From Algiphilus sp965216485 (lineage in GTDB: Bacteria; Pseudomonadota; Gammaproteobacteria; Nevskiales; Nevskiaceae), in the NCBI RefSeq assembly GCF_965216485.1, contig NZ_OZ244162.1:930001-994000 (forward strand): a stretch of 64,000 bases of DNA. The letters run 5' to 3'. Shown here piece by piece: positions 43,179 through 50,720 of the stretch (position 1 is its first letter; each line of letters begins with the position of its first letter). The position numbers and the translations under genes are program-made. The notes beneath the pieces were generated by a model that ran no database searches, was not told the DNA's origin, and was given only the letters and a program-made list of their open reading frames with translations.

Positions 43179-43768
43179 GCAGCTGCTGAATGCTTGATGT
43201 GGTGCTCCAGCAGCGGCAGGCGATCGAATCCCCAGAAGAGGGCGTCGCCAAAGAAGAAGCTGGGCGCGCCGAAGACGCCGCGAGACACAGCTTCGTCGGT
43301 CAGTTGCTTCAAGGCCGCCTTGGCGTCTTCGCCCTGCGCAGCTTCAATGGCAGCAGGAGCGTCCATGCTGAGGGTCTCGAGTGCATGGCGTACGCCGGCT
43401 TCGGTACCGATGTCGTGGCCATCGACCCAGTAGGCGCGCATCACGGCAAGCGTCCAGCGCGGCCGCTCGGCTTCGGGCAGCGTGCAGGCAATGCGCTGGG
43501 CCAGCTTGCTGTCGGTGGGGAAGACAGCGGGGAACTGGAAGGGCACCTGATGGAATGCGGCCCACCGCTGCAGGTCGGTCAGCATGTATCGGCCCTTGGC
43601 GGGTACCGCAGCCGGCATGCGATTGCCTGTGGCCTTGAACACGGCACCGAGCAGCATCGGCTTGTAGACCACCGTTGTTCCGCAGCGCGCCGCCAGGCTG
43701 TCCAGTTGAGTGGCAGCGAGATAGCTGTAGGGACTGACGGGATCGAAAAAGAATTCAATGGGGTGCAT
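43175..43768 (-). CDS. 2-hydroxychromene-2-carboxylate isomerase family (DsbA-like) protein
   Basis: 197 residues. EFFFDPVSPYSYLAATQL is the glutathione-binding N-terminus of the HCCA isomerase / kappa-class GST group, with Ser in place of redox cysteines; FGAPSFFFGDALFWGFDRL is the conserved C-terminus. Members isomerise naphthalene-pathway intermediates or act as GSTs; no aromatic degradation genes are nearby, so the substrate is unknown. Coupled to the following hydrolase by a four-base overlap. Confidence 0.85.
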   Translation of the reverse strand: MHPIEFFFDPVSPYSYLAATQLDSLAARCGTTVVYKPMLLGAVFKATGNRMPAAVPAKGRYMLTDLQRWAAFHQVPFQFPAVFPTDSKLAQRIACTLPEAERPRWTLAVMRAYWVDGHDIGTEAGVRHALETLSMDAPAAIEAAQGEDAKAALKQLTDEAVSRGVFGAPSFFFGDALFWGFDRLPLLEHHIKHSAAA

Positions 43769-43885
43769 GGCGCGATGGGTCTTGTTGAGGCCGCGCCATC
43801 ATGCCATGCGCGCTTTTTGCCGCGCGCTCATGCTGCGGCCGTACAATGGGTGCCCGCACTGTCTGGTGACCTTGTCGCCGCATCC

Positions 43886-44701
43886 ATGACCTACTGCATA
43901 GCCATCAAAGTGGACGAAGGCCTGGTCTTCGCCTCCGACACCCGCACCAGTGCGGGGGTCGACGACGTCCGGACCTACAACAAGATGCACACCTTCGCCT
44001 TCCCGGGCGATCGTGTCTTCGTGCTGATGTCGGCGGGCAACCTGGCCACCACACAAACCGTGCTGACCGCCATCAAGCGGGGTTGCGAGACCGATGTGGC
44101 CGGGCCCTCTCTGCGCAATCTGCCCACGATGTTCGATGTGGCCGAGTACATTGGCGGTCTGTCGCAGCGCGCCCAGAAGCAGGTGGCAGGCGACGCACCC
44201 TCGTCGACGACCACTGTCGAGACCACCTTCATTCTCGGCGGGCAGATCGCCGGCGAGGCGCCGCAGTTGTATCTGATCTACCCGCTCGGCAACTACATCT
44301 CGGCCTCGCCGGAGTCGCCCTTTCTGCAGATCGGCGAGCACAAGTACGGCAAGCCGATCCTGGATCGCATCATCCGTCCCGGTGTCCGGCTTGAGGATGC
44401 CGCGCGCTGCGCATTGGTGTCGCTGGATTCCACCATGCGTTCAAATCTGTCGGTGGGGCCCCCGGTGGATCTTGCGCTGGTGCCGGAAGGCCAACTCAAC
44501 ATCAGCCATCAGATGCGGCTGGATACCGACACGCCCTATTACCGACAACTCAAGGAAGGCTGGGAAAAGAAGCTGGAAGCGGTCTTCGCCGAGCTGCCAC
44601 GCTTTGACTGGGAAACCGGCAGCCCGCTCGGCAGCAATCACCCGGATGTGGGCGCCCAGGCTCAGTCCTCCAGCGCCACGGTTCACACGCTGGGATCCTG
44701 A
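43886..44701 (+). CDS. Anbu-type proteasome-like peptidase
   Basis: 271 residues from ATG 43886; longer frames upstream are shadow. Removing Met exposes Thr (TYCIAIKVDEGLVFASDTRTSAG), the N-terminal nucleophile of T1 peptidases, with D17 and K32 in the expected places. The rest (FVLMSAGNLATTQ, TTVETTFILGGQ, LYLIYPLGNYI, EHKYGKPILDR) matches Anbu, the ancestral bacterial proteasome homologue. Proteolytic activity of Anbu is poorly established. It faces an alpha-E gene and an ATP-grasp gene, the known Anbu partners; the transglutaminase-like member of that cluster is absent here. Confidence 0.88.
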   Translation: MTYCIAIKVDEGLVFASDTRTSAGVDDVRTYNKMHTFAFPGDRVFVLMSAGNLATTQTVLTAIKRGCETDVAGPSLRNLPTMFDVAEYIGGLSQRAQKQVAGDAPSSTTTVETTFILGGQIAGEAPQLYLIYPLGNYISASPESPFLQIGEHKYGKPILDRIIRPGVRLEDAARCALVSLDSTMRSNLSVGPPVDLALVPEGQLNISHQMRLDTDTPYYRQLKEGWEKKLEAVFAELPRFDWETGSPLGSNHPDVGAQAQSSSATVHTLGS

Positions 44702-44716
44702 GCCCCCTGTCCGCGG

Positions 44717-45661
44717 TCAGTCCGGCTGGAAGAAATGCTGGTCGATGCGGTTGTGCACCTGGCCCAGCGCAAGCTGGATGTCATCCAGGAGCTGACCCAG
44801 CGCGGTGTTGTCCTCGTCGGCCAGTAGTCCGGCCACGTCGCTGCGCTCCAGAAGCGCGTCGACTGCCATCACCGCCTCGGTGACGCGGTGTCCCTCGGGC
44901 AACCGCGGCAGAGTCTGTTGCATTGCTCCCAGGCAACAGGCCACGCTGCGCGGGAAGTTGCGGTCGTGCAGCAGGAAGGCGAGCACGCGTGGCGCGCTGA
45001 CGCGGGTGCGCTGTTGGCGCCGGTACATCTGGTAGGCATGCAGACTCTTGAGCACGCTCATCCACTGGATGGTGCGAAAAGGCGTCAACTCATCGCGCTG
45101 ACCGTCGCCGACGGCGCCGGAAGAGCGTACATCAATGATGCGCGTGGTCATGTCGGCCTGCTCCAGCGCCAATCCCAGCCGCAGAAACTGGAAAGGCACG
45201 CCGCGACTCATGTTGCTGACCAGCATGCCCACTGTCGTCAGGCATTGATCAATGACTTCGCGAAGCAGATCCGTGCGAATGCGGCGATAGGTCACCGACT
45301 CGCCGCGCGCACTGACCAGCGCGTAGAGTTCGTTGACCCGCTCCCAGATATCGTTCGGCATGGTCTCGCGCGTGGCGCGGAGGTTTTCCCGCGCCAGCGA
45401 CAGCGTGCAGCGCAGCGAGCCGGGGAACTGCTCGTCGGCAATCAGAAAATGTGCGACCTCTGCCTCGCTGCCCTGGTTGTAGCGCGTTGAGAACTGCGAC
45501 CAGGCACCAAGAATCTCGACCAGCGAGCCCCATGAAAGGGGAACATGGCGCGGCAGATCCAACGACAGGTAGGCATGGACGTTGACCAGCCGGGCCGTAT
45601 TTTCGATGCGCTGCAGGTGCCGTCCGAACCAATAGATGTTTTCCGCGGTACGCGACAGCAT
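44717..45661 (-). CDS. Alpha-E domain protein
   Basis: 314 residues starting MLSRTAENIYWFGRHLQRIENTARL, the signature of the all-helical alpha-E (DUF403) family. It is regularly encoded behind a circularly permuted ATP-grasp, as here (2 bp apart). Function unknown; comparative genomics has proposed that the pair makes peptide bonds in an uncharacterised peptide or tag system together with a transglutaminase-like peptidase. Confidence 0.9.
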   Translation of the reverse strand: MLSRTAENIYWFGRHLQRIENTARLVNVHAYLSLDLPRHVPLSWGSLVEILGAWSQFSTRYNQGSEAEVAHFLIADEQFPGSLRCTLSLARENLRATRETMPNDIWERVNELYALVSARGESVTYRRIRTDLLREVIDQCLTTVGMLVSNMSRGVPFQFLRLGLALEQADMTTRIIDVRSSGAVGDGQRDELTPFRTIQWMSVLKSLHAYQMYRRQQRTRVSAPRVLAFLLHDRNFPRSVACCLGAMQQTLPRLPEGHRVTEAVMAVDALLERSDVAGLLADEDNTALGQLLDDIQLALGQVHNRIDQHFFQPD

Positions 45662-45663
45662 GA

Positions 45664-47124
45664 TCAGTTGCCTCCGTCGTCGAGATCGACCACCCAGGTG
45701 TCCTTCGCGCCTCCTCCCTGCGAAGAGTTGACCACCAGCGAATCCTTGGTCATGGCCACCCGCGTCAGGCCGCCCGTGGTGACGTAGGGCTCTTCTCGCG
45801 CCAGGATGAAGGGACGCAGATCAAGGTGTCGGGGTTCGATTCCGTCATCGGTCAGCGTCGGGGCGGTGGAAATGGCCAGCGTCGGCTGGGCCATGTAGTT
45901 ACGCGGATCGGCGCGCAGGCGTTCGGCGAAGGCCGCACGCTCTGCTTTGGTCGCGCGCGGGCCGATCAACATGCCGTAGCCGCCGGATTCATTGGCCGGC
46001 TTGATCACCAACTCGTCGATGTGATCTAGCACGTAGCGGCGGTCGTCCTCGCGCATGCACAGATAGCTCGGCACATTGGGGAGGATGGCGTCCTGTTGCA
46101 GGTAGTAGCGGATCATCTCTGGCACGTAGGCGTAGACCACCTTGTCGTCGGCCACGCCAGCACCCGGCGCATTGGCCAGCGCCACGTTGCCGGCGCGCCA
46201 GGCGCGCATCAGACCCGGCACGCCCAGCACGGAGTCCGGATGAAAGACTTCGGGGTCGATGAAGAGGTCGTCGATGCGGCGATAGAGCACATCCACGCGC
46301 TGCGGGCCGTAGATGGTGCGCATGTAGCAGCAGTCGTCGTCGCCGACGAAGAGATCCGGTCCTTCGACCAGCTCGACCCCCATCTGCAGGGCGAGATAGC
46401 AGTGCTCGAAATAGGCGCTGTTGAAAATGCCCGGCGTCAGCAGGCCGATGACCGGCTGGTCGGCCGGCCGGGGGGACAGGTTGGCGAGCATGTCGTACAG
46501 CTCAGCTGGGTAGGCGTCAACCGGGAGAATGGTGCTCGACTCGAAAATCTCCGGAAAGACGCGCTTGTTCACCATGCGGTTTTCCAGCATGTAGGACACG
46601 CCGGAGGGCACCCGCAGATTGTCTTCCAGCACATAGATCGTGCCGTCGCTGTCGCGCACCAGATCCGAGCCGCAGATGTGCGCCCAGATGTCCCCGGCCG
46701 GTCGCACGCCCACACACTGCGGTCGGAAATTGACCGATTTCTCGAGCAGCTCCCCCGGGAAGATGCCGTCGCGCACGATGTGCTGTTTGCCGTAGATGTC
46801 GGCGATAAAGCAGTTCAGGGCAGTGACCCTTTGCTTCAAGCCCGCCTCTGTGCGATCCCACTCGCTGCGCTCGATGGTGCGCGGGATGACATCGAAGGGG
46901 AAGGCGCGATCGACGTTGCGGCCCTCGCTGTACACCGTGAAGGTGATCCCCAGCGACTTGATGGCGAGTTCGGCGGCAAGGCGACGGTCAGCCAGTTCGG
47001 CCGCCGTCAGGCCGCTCAGATACGCCGTGAGGGCACGTGCGGCCGGACGGGGTTTCCCGTCCGGGCCGATCAACTCGTCATAGGTGCTGGATCGATAGCG
47101 TGCCCAATTGGTGAGCTCCGTCAT
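45664..47124 (-). CDS. Circularly permuted type 2 ATP-grasp protein
   Basis: 486 residues. Recognised by FPFDVIPRTIERSEW, NCFIADIYG, RDGIFPGELL, the ATP-grasp strand VLEDNLRVPSGVSYMLENR, GVADDKVVYAYVPEMI and the permuted C-terminal KPANESGGYGMLIGP. Carboxylate-amine ligase chemistry is expected from the fold but no substrate is known. It begins 368 bp before minC in the opposite direction and is followed directly by the alpha-E gene, forming an operon. Confidence 0.92.
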   Translation of the reverse strand: MTELTNWARYRSSTYDELIGPDGKPRPAARALTAYLSGLTAAELADRRLAAELAIKSLGITFTVYSEGRNVDRAFPFDVIPRTIERSEWDRTEAGLKQRVTALNCFIADIYGKQHIVRDGIFPGELLEKSVNFRPQCVGVRPAGDIWAHICGSDLVRDSDGTIYVLEDNLRVPSGVSYMLENRMVNKRVFPEIFESSTILPVDAYPAELYDMLANLSPRPADQPVIGLLTPGIFNSAYFEHCYLALQMGVELVEGPDLFVGDDDCCYMRTIYGPQRVDVLYRRIDDLFIDPEVFHPDSVLGVPGLMRAWRAGNVALANAPGAGVADDKVVYAYVPEMIRYYLQQDAILPNVPSYLCMREDDRRYVLDHIDELVIKPANESGGYGMLIGPRATKAERAAFAERLRADPRNYMAQPTLAISTAPTLTDDGIEPRHLDLRPFILAREEPYVTTGGLTRVAMTKDSLVVNSSQGGGAKDTWVVDLDDGGN

Positions 47125-47492
47125 GAAATACGACTCGGATCAGATGGTGTGGGAGGCAGGCCGTTCGGACAACGGATGCCCAGACCGTACTGTAAGCGGG
47201 AATGGCGATGGAGTACCAATTCGTGCGGGAGATCACCGCCACCGCAGGGTTGCAGTCGCGGCCATCCGCGTGGCCGCTTTCCCGTGCTTGGCCGGCTCAG
47301 GCCATGCGCGGAGGCATGGTCGAGCAGGCAATGCGGCAACGGCAGTTCGCGACAGGGCATGGACCACTTCGAGAAGGAGGGAGGCGTGAAAGGCATTGCA
47401 AAAGGCGGGCCATTCCGAGCTGGCGTGGCCACAAAGAGCCTTTCGGCTGCATGCGCAATAATGCGCACCCTTATGTCCGACGCCGAATCGTT
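47125..47492. other. Intergenic region between the ATP-grasp gene and minC
   Basis: 368 bases between divergent genes. The minC frame is open through part of it but the upstream translation is Arg-rich shadow. At 47452-47467 TGCGCA, ATAA, TGCGCA forms a symmetric element shortly before minC. No promoter of good quality recognised. Confidence 0.5.
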
Positions 47493-48215
47493 GTGAACGA
47501 AACTGCCAGTACGCCTGCAACCGAGGTCAAGGGAGTCATGCTGCCCATCACGCGGGTGCGCATGAGCGCCCGTGGCGCCTCCGATACGGTGGCCGAGTTC
47601 CGTGCATGGGCGGAGGCACTGCCCGAAGCCATGCGCAGCATGCCCATCATCCTGGATGCGGCCCATCACACCGCCTGTAGCAGCCTGCTTGAAGTGGCGC
47701 GGGAATACGGTCTGCGCGTGCTCGGCGTGGCCGACGGCAAGCTTGCTCCCACCGCCCCGGCATGCGGGCTGGCTGTGCTGCCCGAGGATGCGCTTATGCC
47801 GACCCGTGCGCGTACCACGAGCCACGCGGAGCGCCCCGTCCAAGAAGCGCAGGACAAGGCGGTTGCCGCTGCTGTCACGGCCGGAGGGCGGTCACGGGTC
47901 GTCCAGAGCCCGGTGCGGTCCGGGCAACAGATCTATGCCGAGGGCGGTGACCTGATCGTGCTCGGAACGGTCAGCCCGGGCGCGGAAGTTATCGCCGATG
48001 GCCATATCCACATCTACGGCGCGTTGCGTGGCCGCGCCATCGCCGGTGCCCGCGGCGATGCCACGGCGCGCATTTTCTGTCGGCGTTTCGAGCCCGAACT
48101 GGTGGCCTGTGCCGGCGTCTATAATGTTGCCGAGCGCATGCGCGGCGAGCTCAGCGGCAAACCGGTGCAGGTGTGGCTGGACGGTGACGATCTGCAGTTC
48201 AGCAGCCTGGACTAG
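47493..48215 (+). CDS. minC: Septum site-determining protein MinC
   Basis: 240 residues from GTG 47493 (MNETASTPATEVKGVMLPITRVRM). The N-domain ends near residue 110; the C-terminal beta-helix domain begins with VVQSPVRSGQQIYAEGGDLIVLGTVSPGAEVIADGHIHIYG, the most conserved part. MinC inhibits FtsZ polymerisation away from mid-cell and is activated by MinD. It is separated from minD by a gene on the other strand, so the three min genes are not one operon. Confidence 0.93.
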   Translation: MNETASTPATEVKGVMLPITRVRMSARGASDTVAEFRAWAEALPEAMRSMPIILDAAHHTACSSLLEVAREYGLRVLGVADGKLAPTAPACGLAVLPEDALMPTRARTTSHAERPVQEAQDKAVAAAVTAGGRSRVVQSPVRSGQQIYAEGGDLIVLGTVSPGAEVIADGHIHIYGALRGRAIAGARGDATARIFCRRFEPELVACAGVYNVAERMRGELSGKPVQVWLDGDDLQFSSLD

Positions 48216-48240
48216 CGAGCGCCGACTGCCGCGACCTCAC

Positions 48241-48876
48241 TCAGAAGGCCAAGCGGGCTCCGGCGGCAAAGGACACCTGTTCGAAACCGCCGCCGTCGCC
48301 GTCGCGATCCAAGTAGCGGACTTCGGCATAGGGCTGGACCGGTAAGAGATTGAGCCGGCTGCCCAGTCGCGCCTCGGCGCCGTCGAAGTCATCGGTGCTG
48401 ACGTAGCCCAGCTGCAGGTAGGGCAGGAAGCGGCCCTCGCGCGAGGCACGGTCGAAACGCAGCTGCAGGGCACCGCCCACATTGTCCGTGTCCGCGTTGC
48501 CCCCGGACGTGGCAACGTCGATACGGCTGTAGACCACTTCGACCCAGAAGGCCGCCAGCAGGTCGCGCGAGCCGGCATAGTCCTGAGCGCCCAGCCCAAG
48601 GCGGTACAGCTGGCTGTCGAGGTCGTAATTGGAGCCGCCGGTCGAGCCCTCCGTAAAGTGCCCTTCGGCATCGCCCTGCACAAAGTAGTCGCCCTCGATG
48701 AAGACGCGGCCGCGCGCCGCCACCCCCATGCCCTGCGAGTGGTCTTCCACGCCGTTCCCGAAATCGTTGTCCGAGGTCGTGACGTTGAGGTCGACTTCGG
48801 CGTAGTTGCCCGCGGAATGGGCCGCGCTGGAAAGGCCGATCAATGCCGCGGCCCACAGTGAGTGCCTGGCGTTCAT
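48241..48876 (-). CDS. Putative outer-membrane beta-barrel protein
   Basis: 211 residues. Signal peptide cleaved after about residue 22 (SSAAHSAG). The mature part alternates polar and hydrophobic residues in strand-like segments and ends AAGARLAF with a terminal Phe, the usual outer-membrane barrel signal. Asp/Gly-rich turns (SDNDFGNG, DRDGDGGG) suggest periplasmic or calcium-binding loops. I do not recognise a family. It lies between minC and minD on the opposite strand, an odd position. Confidence 0.7.
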   Translation of the reverse strand: MNARHSLWAAALIGLSSAAHSAGNYAEVDLNVTTSDNDFGNGVEDHSQGMGVAARGRVFIEGDYFVQGDAEGHFTEGSTGGSNYDLDSQLYRLGLGAQDYAGSRDLLAAFWVEVVYSRIDVATSGGNADTDNVGGALQLRFDRASREGRFLPYLQLGYVSTDDFDGAEARLGSRLNLLPVQPYAEVRYLDRDGDGGGFEQVSFAAGARLAF

Positions 48877-49077
48877 AGCTGTTCTGTCCCCGATTAGTGA
48901 TGCGCAGTGCGCCTTTCAGGTTCAGGCTACTGGCTTCGGCGCGGAGGGGCAACGCGACGCGCCCGTCAGGCCCCCGTGGACGCCGCGCCAATGCGCATGC
49001 CGCGCTGCACACATGACCGATGCGACACCGCTATCATGGCGCGTCATCATCTCATCACGTTCGGGGGGCTCTCAGCC

Positions 49078-49887
49078 TTGGCAAAGATCATCGTCGTGAC
49101 CTCGGGGAAAGGGGGCGTCGGCAAGACCACGACCAGCGCCTCTTTCGCGACCGGCCTTGCGGTACGCGGCTACAAGACGGCCGTCGTGGATTTCGATGTC
49201 GGCTTGCGCAATCTCGACCTCATCATGGGGGTCGAGCGGCGCGTGGTCTTCGATTTCGTCAACGTCATCCAGGGCGAGGCCACCCTCCGCCAGGCGCTTA
49301 TCCGCGACAAGCGTTACGACAATCTCGCCATCCTCGCCGCCAGCCAGACCCGCGACAAGGAAGCCTTGACCATCGATGGCGTGCAGCGCGTGCTCGAAGA
49401 ATTGGCCAAGGAATTCGATTACGTGGTGTGTGATTCTCCCGCCGGCATCGAGCATGGCGCCTATGCCGCCATGTACTTTGCCGACGAGGCTTTGGTGGTC
49501 ACCAATCCGGAAGTGTCCTCGGTGCGGGACTCCGACCGGGTGCTTGGCCTGCTGTCCTCCAAGACGCGCAAGGCGGAGCAGGGCAACGGTACGGTCCGCG
49601 AGCACCTAGTGTTGACGCGCTACAACCCGGCGCGCGTGGCCAAGGGCGAGATGCTGTCGGTGGAGGATGTCACCGATATTCTTGCCATTCCGCTGCTCGG
49701 GATCATTCCCGAATCGCAGGCGGTGCTGAACTCCTCGAACCAGGGCGTGCCAGTGGTGGCGGATACCGCCACCGACGCCGGCTCGGCCTATGCCGACATG
49801 GTGGCGCGTTTCCTCGGTGAAGAGCGCGCGCACCGCTTCGTGGAGGTCGAGAAGAAGGGCTTTCTCGGCCGTCTGTTCGGAACCTGA
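49078..49887 (+). CDS. minD: Septum site-determining ATPase MinD
   Basis: 269 residues from TTG 49078 (MAKIIVVTSGKGGVGKTTTSAS); ATG 49036 would add 14 residues not seen in MinD. Deviant Walker A KGGVGKTT, VVDFDVGLRNLDLIMG, DSPAGIEHGA, and a C-terminal amphipathic membrane helix KKGFLGRLFGT. It is the membrane-cycling ATPase that recruits MinC and is released by MinE. minE follows after 8 bp. Confidence 0.97.
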   Translation: MAKIIVVTSGKGGVGKTTTSASFATGLAVRGYKTAVVDFDVGLRNLDLIMGVERRVVFDFVNVIQGEATLRQALIRDKRYDNLAILAASQTRDKEALTIDGVQRVLEELAKEFDYVVCDSPAGIEHGAYAAMYFADEALVVTNPEVSSVRDSDRVLGLLSSKTRKAEQGNGTVREHLVLTRYNPARVAKGEMLSVEDVTDILAIPLLGIIPESQAVLNSSNQGVPVVADTATDAGSAYADMVARFLGEERAHRFVEVEKKGFLGRLFGT

Positions 49888-49895
49888 GGTCGCGC

Positions 49896-50189
49896 ATGGA
49901 TTGGATGAAGCTGTTTCGAAACGAGCGCAAGAACAGCGCCAATGTGGCGCGCGACCGGCTCAAACTGGTCGTCATGCACCAGCGCGAGGGACGGGGCGCC
50001 GGTCCTGACTGGCTGCCACGCCTGCGCGAGGATCTGCTGGCAGTCGTGCGGCGCTACACCGAGGTGGCGGACGACGCCGTGCACGTGCGTGTGCAGCACG
50101 ATCAGGGCGTTGATCTGCTCGAGATGAATATCGCGTTGCCGGAAGAAGAGCGCGGCGGGTCGGTCAGCAAGGCGGGAAGCGGTTCCTGA
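49896..50189 (+). CDS. minE: Cell division topological specificity factor MinE
   Basis: 97 residues. The N-terminal membrane-targeting and MinD-binding segment contains NVARDRLKLVVMHQRE, a near-exact family consensus, and the topological domain follows (LPRLREDLLAVVRRY). It stimulates MinD ATPase and drives pole-to-pole oscillation. Cotranscribed with minD. Confidence 0.96.
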   Translation: MDWMKLFRNERKNSANVARDRLKLVVMHQREGRGAGPDWLPRLREDLLAVVRRYTEVADDAVHVRVQHDQGVDLLEMNIALPEEERGGSVSKAGSGS

Positions 50190-50210
50190 CCGCCATTCGC
50201 GTCGCTGCGG

Positions 50211-50627
50211 TCAGTGCGCCGCGTGTCCGCAGCGGCCGAGTCGCAGGTTGCGCCAATGGGCCAAAGCCAGCAGGCCGGCGCCGCTCAGCGTGACCACGCT
50301 TTCTCCCCGGGGCGACACCGCCTCCAGGGTGCTGAGCGCGATGGCCAGTGCCATCAATGCCAATGCCAAGACACCCATCGCCACCACCACCGCACTGCGG
50401 TGGCGTCGATAACCCGATAGCAGCGCAATGGCGCTGGGTGCCAGCGCGGCTGCCAGAAACCACTCGTGAAAATGCGGCGCCGTCAGCCAGCCCAGTCCCC
50501 AGATCGGGATCGCCGTGATGGCGGCGACCACCAGTACGCAATGCACCGCGCATACTCCGGACAGAGCGATGGCGAGCCGATCGATGGGAGCGTTGCGCAG
50601 CGGCATGGTGGCGTTGGGTGCGGTCAC
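50211..50627 (-). CDS. MerC-domain membrane protein
   Basis: 138 residues with four hydrophobic helices. DRLAIALSGVCAVHCVLV contains the paired Cys of the MerC domain (CAVHC). MerC proteins of mercury operons import Hg(II), but stand-alone members next to no mer genes are common and several are zinc-linked. A palindromic Zur-like site lies upstream. Metal unknown. Confidence 0.8.
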   Translation of the reverse strand: MTAPNATMPLRNAPIDRLAIALSGVCAVHCVLVVAAITAIPIWGLGWLTAPHFHEWFLAAALAPSAIALLSGYRRHRSAVVVAMGVLALALMALAIALSTLEAVSPRGESVVTLSGAGLLALAHWRNLRLGRCGHAAH

Positions 50628-50648
50628 GGGGAGGAGGCCAAGCGATGA

Positions 50649-50665
50649 ACGTTACACAATAACAT
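50649..50665 (-). promoter_or_regulatory. Zur-like palindrome before the MerC-domain gene
   Basis: Minus strand ATGTTAT-TGT-GTAACGT, an imperfect inverted repeat (five of seven positions per arm) 21 bp upstream of the start. It resembles GTTATAATATAAC Zur sites of gammaproteobacteria. Called by eye. Confidence 0.35.
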
Positions 50666-50720
50666 AAGGCCCCTTCCTCCTGAGGACGTGTCCAGCGGCT
50701 ACGGCTTTGTTCCTCCGGCC

